From contig NW_004624881.1 of the NCBI RefSeq assembly GCF_000247695.1, positions 1,487,919-1,551,918 of the forward strand: a stretch of 64,000 nt of DNA, given 5' to 3'. Below the pieces are notes generated by a model. The model was not told where the DNA came from and searched no databases. It worked only from the letters and a program-made list of their open reading frames with translations. Both the position numbers and the translations under genes were made by a program. Positions 45,596-55,159 of this stretch are shown piece by piece (within the stretch, counting starts at the first letter, position 1; each line of letters starts with the position of its first letter). This stretch comes from Heterocephalus glaber. Its lineage: Eukaryota > Chordata > Mammalia > Rodentia > Bathyergidae.

Positions 45596-48592
45596 ACAAA
45601 TATCTCTAATTTATTATTGTTTATGGCTGAGTGGTACTCTATTTTATTTTAAAAAAATATGTTCTTCATCCAGTCTTCAGTTTATGAGCAACTGGACTTT
45701 TCCAAGTTTTAACTATTACAAACTGTGCCACTATAAACATGGGTGTACATATATCACTGTGGTATGATTCTTTGAATTCTTTTGGGAAGGTGCCCAGCAG
45801 CTGACTAGCTGAGCCAAACAGGACCTCTACACCTAGTTCTTTGAGGTGTCTCCATACTGATTTCCACAGTGGTTGCACTCCCACCAACAGTGGAGAAGTG
45901 TTCCTTTTTCCCCACTGTCCTACCTGCATTTGTTACTGGTTGATTTCAGGATAGCAGCCATTCTTTCAGGGGTGAGGTGTAATCTCCACGTTGTTTTCAT
46001 TTACATCTGGCCAGTGATTTTGAACATTTTTTTCCTGTGTTTATGTGCTATTACTACATATTTGTCTGTGAGTTGTTGGTTCAATTCAGATGCCTATTTA
46101 TGGATTGGGTCTTTAAATTTCAGAGGTATGATTTTTTAAAGATCTTTATATATTCTATATAGTAGACCTTCGTCTGAGAAATAGATGGTAAAATTTTTCT
46201 ACTGAATTTTGGGTTGTCTCTTCACATTGTTGGTAGTTTCTCTTCCAGTGCAGAAGCTTTTTAATAAGATGTTATCCCACTTGTTGATTCTTTTGGCTAG
46301 TTCACATACAACTGAGGTTTTCTTCATGAAATCTTTTCCTATGCCAATGTCTTCAAGAGTTATACCTATGCCCACTTTGAGCCAGGTTAGTGTTTCTGTT
46401 TTAATATTTACATCTTTAATCCATTTTGATTTTAGTTTAGTGCATGGTAAGAGATATAGGCCTAGTTTTAATCTTTGGGAAGTTAAAATTCAGTTTATAC
46501 AGAACTCTTTATTAGAGGCTATCTTTCCTCCATTGACAAAAGATGTTTGGCTCCTTCATCAAATAAGCGGTGTCTGTGTGTCTAGACTAGTTTCTCTGTA
46601 TTCTACTGTGTTCCACTGGTCCTCAGGTCTGTTTCATAGTCAGTACTGTGCTGTTTTTCTCACAGTAGTTTTGTAGTATAGTTTCATGTTGTAGATTGTG
46701 ACACACCCTACCTTGTCTTTGTTGGCTAGAATTGCTTTTGCCATTCTAGGTCTCTTCTTTTTCCAAATGCATTTTTGGATTGTTTTTTCAAGGTCTGTGG
46801 AATATACTGTTCTGTTGGAATTTCAATTGGTATTGCATTGAATTTATATAGCAATTTTTGAAATATGACCATTTTCATTATATTGGTTCTTTGTACCCAG
46901 GAGCAAGGAATGGTTTTCTATTTTCTGATATCCTTTTCAATATCTCTTTTCAGAGTGCTATACTTTTCAAAGAAGAGGTCTTGATTTCTTTGCTTAGGTT
47001 GATTCCTAGGCATTTTATTTTTTTGGATGGTATTATGAAGGGAGTTGCTTCTCCAGTTCCTTTTTAAGAGTCTGTTTGTGTTTGGTACAGGAAAGCTATT
47101 GATTTTTGTGTTGATCCTGTATCCAGCTCCTGTACTGAATTTAGTTGTTAAGTCTAGAATTTTGTTGGAATTCTTGGAGTCGTCTACATAAAGTACCATG
47201 TCATCTGCAAATAATGACAATTTGACTTCTTTCTTATCTTTATTCCTTTTCTTTCTCTTGTCTAATTGCTGTGGCTAATGTTTGCAAAACTATATTGAAC
47301 AGAGTGTTGATAGTGGACATCCTTGTTTTGTTCCTGACTTTGGTGTGAAGGATTTCAGGTTTTGACCATTTAGTATGATATTGGCTGTTGGTTTTTCATA
47401 AATAGCTTTAATCAGGTTAAGGTAGAGAATGTCTATTCCAATTTTTTGTAGGGTTTTATCATGAATGCATGTTGGATTTTGTCAAAAACCTCTGCATCTA
47501 TTGAGATGATCATATGATTTTTGTCTTTGGTTCTATTAATTTAGTGTATTACTTTTATTGATTTGTGTATGTTGAACCATCCCTTCATTCCCTGGGATGA
47601 ATCTCAATTGGTCAGGGTGTATGATCTTGATGATCTTCTGCATTCTATTTTTCTCTATCTTATTAAGGATTTTTATGTCTATGTTCAGTAGTCAGATTGG
47701 CCTATAGTTCTCTTTTTCATTTGGGTCTTTCTCTGCTTTTGGGATCAAGGTGATGCTTGCTCCAGAAATGAATTTGGGAGTATTGCTTTCCTTTCCTTTT
47801 CATTGAAGAGTTTAAGCAGTAGTGGCTGCAGCTCCTCTCTAAATGTCTTGTAGAATTCAGCAGTGATGCCATCTGGACCCAGGCTTTTCTTGGTAAGTTT
47901 TTAATTATATTTTCTATTTTGTTGATTGATATTGGGTTATTTAGAATTTTTAGGTCTTCTTCATTCAACTTTGGTAATTCAAACATATCTAGGAATCTGT
48001 ACATTTTGTCTGTGTTTTCCATCTTACTGGCATATAAGTTCTTGATAAAGGTATTGCCATTGAACTAGGTATCTGGATTTCTGCTGTGCCCATTGTAATT
48101 TCACCCTTTTCATTCCAAATTGCATGGATTTGAGTATTTTCTTTCCCTTTCTTGATAAGGTTGGTTAAGAGTTTGTCAATTTTGTTTATTCTTTTGGAGA
48201 AGCAATTCTTTGCTTTGTTGATTTTTTGTGCCATTCTCTTAGACTCCATGCATTGCTTTCTGCTATGATTTTTATAATCTCCTCACTTGTAGGAGATTTG
48301 GGTGTGTCCTGCTCTTCTTTTTCTTTGAGCTTGAGGTTCAGCATCAGGTTGTTTATTTGAGATCATTCTGTTTTCTTAATATGAGTATTCACTGAGTTTT
48401 CCTCATAAGACTGTTTCATTGTGTCCCATAGATTCTGAAATATTGTTTTGATATTTTCATGGAATAGTAGAGACTCTCACTTCTCCTTTAAATTCCTCTG
48501 TGACCCATTGTTTACTCAGAAGTGTATTGTTCAATTTCCACGTGTTTATGAAATTCTTGCAGTTTCATCTGCTATTGATCACCAATTTCTTT

Positions 48593-48920
48593 TCTTTTTC
48601 TTTTTTTTGTATTAAATTATTTTATTGGTACATTGTAGGTATACAACACAATTACATTTCTCATTGGGAATTGTACCTTTATATAATGCATCTTGGTTCT
48701 TATTTTTTCCCCATTCCTAGCCCTCCCTTCATGCCCTCCACCCTTCTCTATTTACAAAGACTTTATTTCCATTCTTTCCATTTCTCATCATTTTTTCCTT
48801 TCCCTTCTTTCCTTTCCCCTGTGCCTCCCACTACCTCTACCCCTTTGGACCTTTTATTCCTATTTTACATTATCGATTGTTCATTCTAATAATTGGTACA
48901 TTGGTGCAAATTTCCAATGA
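48593..48920 (-). mobile_element. nested L1 3' tail inside L1-2 ORF2
   Basis: A minus-strand L1 3' UTR with a 16-bp duplication at its edges, 'tgatcaccaatttctt' (48577-48592) and 'tgataaccaatttctt' (48921-48936, one mismatch). The last bases on the right ('gcaaatttccaatga') are in inverted orientation relative to the tail, suggesting a small 5' inversion. Confidence 0.75.
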
Positions 48921-49285
48921 TGATAACCAATTTCTTTGCAGTATTGTTGATAATATAGAGGTGATAACTTCAATTCCTTTGCACTTACTTTAAAATGTTC
49001 TTATAAGCTAGTATGTGGTCTGTTTTGGAGAATGAACTGTGTGCAGCCAAAAATTATGTGTACTCTGATATTGAGGGGTGGAAAACTCTGTAGACATCTG
49101 TTAAGTTCATTTGTTCAAGAGTATGATTGAGTTCTAGTATTTAATATTTTTTTCTGTCTAGTTGATCTATTTGTTACAGTGCAGTATTGAATTCCCCCAG
49201 TATTATTGTATTAGTGCATATTTGATGTTTTCATAAATGTTAGGTTTTTTTGTATCTTTGCGTGCACTAGTATTTGATGCATATA

Positions 49286-49410
49286 CATATATATATTTAT
49301 TTATATATATTTATTTATTTTTATTTATTTATTTTTTTTGGTACCAGGGATCAAACTCAGGACCTTATGCTTGTGAGGCAGGTGACAGCACCGAGCTAAA
49401 TCCTTGGCCC
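49286..49410 (-). mobile_element. ID SINE inside L1-2
   Basis: The reverse complement of an ID core ('ggtaccagggatcaaactcagg' to 'gagctaaatccttggccc') with a long AT-rich tail. The duplication 'tgatgcatata' is at 49275-49285 and 49411-49421. It interrupts the endonuclease part of ORF2. Confidence 0.8.
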
Positions 49411-49929
49411 TGATGCATATATATTTATGATTGTCATCTCTTGCTCTTGGATTGTTCCCTTTACAAGCATATAGTGTCCTTCTTTGTCCCTCTTAATCCG
49501 TGTTGGTTTGAAATCCATTTGATCTCCAAAGAGGATAGCTACTCCTGTTTTTTTTTTTTTTTTTCAGCTTCCTGCTGTATGGATTATTATTTTCCACTCT
49601 TTAACTTTCAGTCTAGGAGTTTCTTTTTTAATTAAGTGTGATTCTTCTATGTAGCATATTGTTGCATCTTGATTTTTGACACATTCTTCCAATTTATTTA
49701 TTTTGATTGGTGAATTGAGACCATTAACATTGATGGTAATAACTGATATGTATTTACTTATCCATGTCATGTCTTTTTTTGTTGTTGTTGGATTCTCCTA
49801 CATTTCATTTAATTTCTTGTCATGCTGGATGGATTTATTCTGCTGGGCTTCCTTGGGTTGTGAACCTCAGTGTCTTTTCCTAGGATATTTAAAAAAATGT
49901 TTTAGTGTGCTGTTTTGGTATTCATGAAT

Positions 49930-50860
49930 ATCCACAGGTGCTCTTTGTCATGAAAGTATCTTATTTTTCCATCAATTTTCCAAGTTAGTTTTGCAGAGTA
50001 TATCAAGCTGAATTGGAAGTTGTTTTCCTTTAGGGGTTGAAATATGTCACTCCAAGCTCATCTTGCCTTGAGGGTTTGTTTTGAGAAGTCTGCTGTGATT
50101 CTGATGGGATTTCTTTGTAAATGATTTGCTTCTTTTCTCTAACTGCTTGTAGAATTTTGTTCTGTTGGGTTTCTGGAATATTAACTGTTATATGCCTAGG
50201 TATAGATTTTTCTTTTATCATGGCTAGTTGGAGTGCTTTATGCTTCAATTATGTATGTCTAGTTCTTTTCCCCTGCTTGGGAAGTTTTTTCCCATTACTT
50301 TTGTGAATAATTTTTTTAATGTCATTTGCACTTTCACCTGTTTCTTCATTGACTCAGATCAGTCTTATGTTATTTTTCTTTGCATCATATTGAAGCTGTT
50401 GGATTGATTTAACATGGTGCCTTACTATTTTTAAGAAATCCTGGTCACTCATTGCAATCCTATCTTTGATATCTTTAATTCTGTCCTCACACTGGCTCAT
50501 TCTGCTGTATAAACTTTCGGTGCAGTTTTTAATCTCCTAGAAATCTGTTTGCATGTGTTTTATGAATTTCATTTGTTTCCTGTGTTGGGATTCCATCATG
50601 TTCCTCAACTCTTCTATTTTTTTATCTATGTCTGCTCTAGATTTATTAAGCATATCATGGGCTATGGACATAATCTCTGTTGGTATCTGAGAAATTATTT
50701 CTGATTTCCTTTTTTCCAGATCGTCTTCCATTGCCAGTTGAGGGAATCCAGTTGGTTGAGCACTAGATGGCTACATCTCTTTGCTCTTTGGTGTTGCCTT
50801 AGGTGATCTGGAAGACTGGTTTTGAGACTTGTTTTCATATTTTCTAATTTCAACATATGA
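49930..50860 (-). pseudogene. L1 ORF1 (L1-2), broken
   Basis: The coiled coil is visible on the minus strand (EDDLEKRKSEIISQIPTEI and KKIEELRNMMESQHRKQMK, about 50735-50545), then a stop. A later frame gives ITVNIPETQQNKILQAVREKKQ (about 50195-50125), the RNA-binding/C-terminal part. It closely resembles ORF1 of L1-1. At least three interruptions. Confidence 0.8.
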
Positions 50861-51029
50861 ATCATGCTGCCCCTATGTTGAGACAAACTTTTGCTCACTA
50901 GTGGTCTTCAATTCTCAGCAAGCCACCAAATGGCCTTTTCCTTGCTGCTCACCACTGCACCAATTCCTGGGTTCAGAGTTGTGGCCTTCTGAATCCCTGT
51001 GCTGTATTGTTGTTTAGGTGGGGTTCTGG

Positions 51030-51392
51030 CTGGGGCCTTTGCAGACTTAGGGATTGTATGTAGGCATGCCTCTGGCTTGGGCCTGCCCTCCTATGTAGCT
51101 GTTGTCTGGGACAGCCTTTTGCTGGGGTCTATTCACCCCAGTTGGTGGTGTCTGTGAGGGCTTCTGGCTAGGGTCTCTGTGCATTTACCAATGGTATCAG
51201 GGTGGGCCTCTCGCTGTTGCTTGTGCAGCTGTGCAGGTCTTTTCTAGCTTTATGTTTTGCTGGGGCATGGGGGTCAAAGGGGCTGGGGTCAAGGCAGGGC
51301 CCTTGCTGGACCTTCCTACATCTGTGCCACTGTGGTCCACACTGGCTTCTTACTGGGACCTGTGTGCACTTACCTATGGTATTGGGGCAAGC
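51030..51392 (-). promoter_or_regulatory. L1-2 5' UTR with about 185-bp repeated unit
   Basis: 'cttctggctagggtctctgtgcatttaccaatggtat' (from 51161) recurs in diverged form from 51346 ('cttcttactgggacctgtgtgcacttacctatggtat'), a 185-base period. A third, weaker start is near 51030. This is consistent with a monomer-based L1 promoter of a different type from L1-1. Confidence 0.5.
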
Positions 51393-51867
51393 TTCATTTT
51401 ATTTGTTTGGAGAAATTGGATGTTCACTTGTTCAGCCCATGTTATGATTATTTGTTGTTTTGCTAATGGGTTGTTTGAGTCCCTTCAAAATTGTAGATAT
51501 TACTCTCTCTTCAAATTCATAGTTCACAAATAATTTCTCCCTATCTGTAAATTGTCTCTCCAATGTGTCAATTTTCATTATTTTTGCATTTTTTTGGTCT
51601 GGCTTTTGATGTCTTATCCAAAAACTCATTGGTCAGACCAACAGCATAAAGCATTTGCCCTGTTTTCTTCTACTAGTTATGTAATTTTGAATCTTAGAAG
51701 TAAATGCTTAGTTTACTTTAAGTTGAGTTTTGTGTATGGTGAGCAGAAAAGCCCTACTTTTACTCTTTTGCATGTGGACACTTAGTTTCACTTCTTTTGT
51801 AAGAAAAGTTTTTTCTGTATGGTTCTTGACATTAATGTCAAAATAAATTGGCTGCTTGGGTGGTGTG
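51393..51867 (-). repeat. old L1 fragment right of L1-2
   Basis: Continues the L1 broken at 45215. It includes 'cttttgcatgtggacacttag' and matches 27295-27750 of copy A. Confidence 0.6.
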
Positions 51868-52235
51868 TTTGTTACAGTTCTCTGGCTGCTAGACAAAATA
51901 CCCAACATCCAAATTGAAGGAGAAAAAATTTATTTGCTCACAGTATGTATAGTTTTCAATCTTTAATCAGCTGGCTCTAAGGCAGTGATGGCAAGCAGGC
52001 ATCATAGAGGAGAAGTAATAATGCATGCATAAGACAGCAAAATAACAAGGGACCTTACAGAATCTTTCTGCCCCTTTTATCATATTCAGATTACTTAGGG
52101 TGGGTAGCACACACAACCTTAATCCTAGTGCCTTCAGAACTACACTCACCATGAATCAATCACACACTCTAGATTCAGCATCCTAGAAAAAAACATGTCT
52201 TCAGAAGACACTTAAACACAAGCCATAAAATGTGG
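51868..52235. repeat. hAT/URR1-like repeat inside old L1, copy B
   Basis: The counterpart of 27752-28118. Confidence 0.45.
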
Positions 52236-52500
52236 ATTTATATCTGAGCTGTCTGCCCTGTTACATTTTTCTGTGTGTCTGTTTTCTTGCCAATATTTAT
52301 CCCATATTTGTTAACATGGACTTGCAGTATAATTTGAAATCAGATGTTGTTTTATATTAAATCTTACTCTGTGCTAGAGATAATATTTGCTATTTAGAAT
52401 CTTTTGTAGACATTTATGTATTCCTGAACTGTACTGTGTGCTTCTGTGTAGAGTAACATTAGAATGTTAAAGGGACCGAATTGAATCTGTAGTTGTGTGA
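52236..52500 (-). repeat. old L1 fragment, copy B
   Basis: 'tgtgtgtctgttttcttgccaat' and following text match 28125-28400. Confidence 0.5.
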
Positions 52501-52929
52501 CATGCACATATTACCACTATTGATTCTACAGATTTACTCTAATATCAGGTCTCAGATACCCACGTGGACCCCAGATGACCCTCAGGGTGGGGAGTGGAGG
52601 AAGCCTGAGCAGTGCTGTACTTTCCACATCTGGATAATCACAGGAAAGTACTCTGCCCCTGAAAATTTGAAAGTACAGCACAGTAACTGAGTACAGTGAG
52701 TCTAAGCAAAAAAAAGGAGATATGAGGGATTTAGAGTTTTGTTTTTTCAATAAATGTGTCATTTCTTTAAATAATGAGTTCTGCATTTCCTTGTCCCTAA
52801 TCCAATTACTTAATCTCCTTTCTGTAATTCATTCCAGTGATTAAAACATCTAATACCATATTAAATTAATAATGGTGATAGTTTTAGAGAAAATTGTCAC
52901 TTATGGATTATGTTGTCTGAGATATTTAT
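52501..52929. other. no gene seen
   Basis: Non-coding, matching 28400-28810 of copy A. Confidence 0.5.
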
Positions 52930-53290
52930 ATCATATACAAACTAGCATAAACTGTCAGGTTTAGAAAAAATATTTGTAACATTGTAAATATCAAATATGC
53001 ATATAATACCATATAAATGTGTATTTTTATCAAATGAGTATATATATAAAATAGTGTAAGAGGGCAGGGGATTTAGCTCAGTGGTTCCACCACTTGCCTC
53101 ACAAGTGTAAGGACCAGAGTTCAATCCCTGGTACCAAAAATAAAAGACTAGGGTCTGAACATACAAAGTAGCAAAAAAATTCAGGTCTAGAAAAAATATC
53201 TGTAACATTGTAAATATTAACTATGCATATAATACCCATATAAATGTGTATCTGTATCATATGAGTATACATAAAAAGAGTATGAACTTC
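52930..53290. repeat. local tandem duplication, period 226 bp
   Basis: 'tcaggtttagaaaaaatatttgtaacattg' at 52955 recurs at 53181 with few changes, and flanking AT-rich text repeats with it. Copy A has this text once (about 28830). An ID SINE lies between the two copies. Confidence 0.75.
53061..53150 (+). mobile_element. ID SINE, copy B only
   Basis: 'ggggatttagctcagtggtt...gagttcaatccctggtacc' plus an A-rich tail. It is the best-preserved ID core in the window, retaining both box A- and box B-like segments. It lies within a local duplication. Confidence 0.9.
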
Positions 53291-53469
53291 ATATAAACAT
53301 ATGTATATATCTCTACAAATAAATGAGAATAAATGAATATCAAATAGAAGAATCAACATGACATAATTTTGAAAAGAATTTTTAATTACATATTCTTAAT
53401 TACATACTCTTTAATTATATATTTTATTGACTTATGCCAGCTCTAAATTGTATCTTTTTTTGCTTGCTT

Positions 53470-53605
53470 GCTTGTTTTTAGACAGGTTCTCTATGTAGTT
53501 CAGGCTGGCCTTGAAATCACTATGTATCCCAGACTGGCTGCAGACTCACAATGATCCTGCTGCCTCAGCCTCCCAAGTGCTGGGATTATAGCAACACACC
53601 CTACT
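53470..53605 (-). mobile_element. B1 SINE, copy B
   Basis: The reverse complement of a B1: 'agacaggttctctatgtagttcaggctggcc', 'cctcccaagtgctgggattata'. The counterpart of 29087-29232. Confidence 0.85.
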
Positions 53606-54599
53606 TTTACCTTTTTTATAACAAGCTTTTCTATTCCAAATTGATGAAGCACTAGGCTAGTACTCTATTTTTTAACTCTATTTTGATAGACAAGCACTAA
53701 AATCCAAAGAACTTGTTTTCTCTGAAAGACTGACAGGGGGTAGGGATAAGTAGAGGACCAGAGCTCGCTCCTTCAAGGGCAAGAGGAGAAAGGAAAACAA
53801 GACTCAGTAGGGGACCCCTCAGTTTGAGTCTATGGGCTCTGCTGGCTCCCATGAACATTTCTGGCTATTACCCAAGTGAACATTCAAGTCTCCATGGTCC
53901 AGAGCATGCTGCCCACTGCACCCCTAGAAGGAAAATCAGTAGCCTCAGGTGTACCAGGCCTGCCTGTGCAAAACAACAAGGAACCTGCCTGGAGGTCTCT
54001 GAACAGAAAAAAAGTGTTCCAATCCCAGTGTGGGCCACCACAGCTGCTCATTGTTGACAGCTTTGCCAAAGCTGTGGCTCTCACTCATGGCTGCCTTGTT
54101 TTCTTCTCTGCTCAGTTTCATTCCCCAAAAATTTAGGAAACCATGGCTACTGGAGTGTCTTTCCATACCAAAAAGATCAACAGCAAAATAAAACCCAAAC
54201 CATTAGGTGGAGGCCTCCTACTCCATGAAAAGTTAGAGCCTTTTATCTCCACAGCCTGGTCATCTCCTATACCTGTGTCCACAAGAAACACCCATGGTTG
54301 TTGTAAAAATGAGGAGAAAGGGCCTTCCCAACAGGAGAAGGACCTTCCTTTTAGGTCGGGCTGATGTCTGCTAATGTCTTCCACAATCTACCAACTGGGC
54401 TATCAAAATGATAAGGATCTGATAGGTAGATTCCAGGCTGTTGTGGATGATGAGTGAAGAACTGCAAGTGTACAGCTGAATGTAAAAGAAAAAGCAGCCA
54501 CAGTATTGAAGATAATGGGACAATGTGTTCAGTGCAGGTATGAACATAAAAGTAGTGTAGGACAACCAAGAAATAAACACAGAACTGCATAAAGATGAA
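53606..54599. other. unclassified repeated segment; no supported gene
   Basis: Matches 29233-30232. Several 60-90-codon frames exist on both strands but are not conserved between the copies and have no recognised domain. Confidence 0.4.
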
Positions 54600-54617
54600 T
54601 CAGGATTTTGAATTTTT

Positions 54618-55013
54618 TTTAATTTTTAAAATAACTTTATTATCAAACACACACATACAAAAATTAATACACTTCAAAGAAGAACAATGCAAGGGGAAAA
54701 AACTACAATAATATTCAAATAGAATAGAACTCAACAAAAACAAAACCAAAAAGAACTTAAATATTTTTCCATATAACTTAAAAAAGTATCTCAAGAACCA
54801 ACAATACACCAGAGGACGTGATTTGTTTCAGAAAGATCCCCAAAACCAACATTGAACAAATAATGATCTCGAATAAACTCCAGTTAGTTAACAGACTCCA
54901 CATTAGCCAAACCTCTCCCTAATTTAAATTTCAATACAGTCATATGACACACGATGGAAACACAATTCAAGAAAAATGTTGTTAGGCCATTTCATCTGTG
55001 TGTATCCTTAATT
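54618..55013 (-). other. non-L1 sequence with its own polyA signal at the end of L1-3
   Basis: L1-3 follows the other L1s up to 'gtgagaaagtgaaagtgtaattaagga' (minus strand, about 55040-55014), where they enter the 3' UTR. The next roughly 395 bases share nothing with those 3' UTRs. They end in 'gataataaagttatttt' (AATAAA) followed by the A tail, which abuts the target duplication. It looks like the 3' end of another transcript. Its source was not recognised. Confidence 0.6.
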
Positions 55014-55159
55014 ACACTTTCACTTTCTCACACTAGAGGAACTATTTGGTAATTACACATGTGTCCTATTTATTTCACTTAAGAGGATGGCCTAAATATG
55101 CATCCATTTAGCTATAAGTGTCTCTAGGTTCTCATTCTTTATGGTTGAATAGTACTCCA

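Larger units (their letters stand above)
45850..49770 (-). pseudogene. L1 ORF2 (L1-2), decayed and interrupted
   Basis: The endonuclease start ISKYISVITINVNGLNSPIK lies near 49760. RT pieces include PKLNEEDLKILNNPISINKIENI (about 47965-47900) and the catalytic FADD (47200-47211, on the minus strand), followed by MVLYVDDSKNSNKILDL. The frame is broken many times. An ID SINE (49286-49410) and an L1 tail (48593-48920) sit within it. The C-terminal cysteine-rich segment is near 45890. No product is possible. Confidence 0.8.
45216..51392 (-). mobile_element. near full-length L1 LINE (L1-2, copy B only)
   Basis: Minus strand: 5' UTR (51392 to about 50870), ORF1 (about 50860-49930), ORF2 (about 49770-45850), 3' UTR and tail (to 45216). 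The flanking duplication 'cattttatt' is at 45207-45215 and 51393-51401; copy A has the empty site at about 27290-27300. It contains a nested L1 tail (48593-48920) and an ID SINE (49286-49410), so it has been here long enough to receive later insertions. Confidence 0.85.
29890..54275. repeat. tandem duplication unit, copy B
   Basis: Colinear with copy A in the same orientation. B-specific additions are the solo LTR 37336-37734, L1 45216-51392 with a nested L1 tail, four ID SINEs, a local 226-bp duplication near 52930 and the assembly gap. It contains the only intact OR frame. Unit edges are arbitrary within a tandem array. Confidence 0.85.

Noticed and set aside
53061..53150. possible tRNA-Ala gene
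   Set aside because: It has box A- and box B-like segments but ends in an A-rich tail with substitutions spoiling the tRNA fold; it is an ID SINE.
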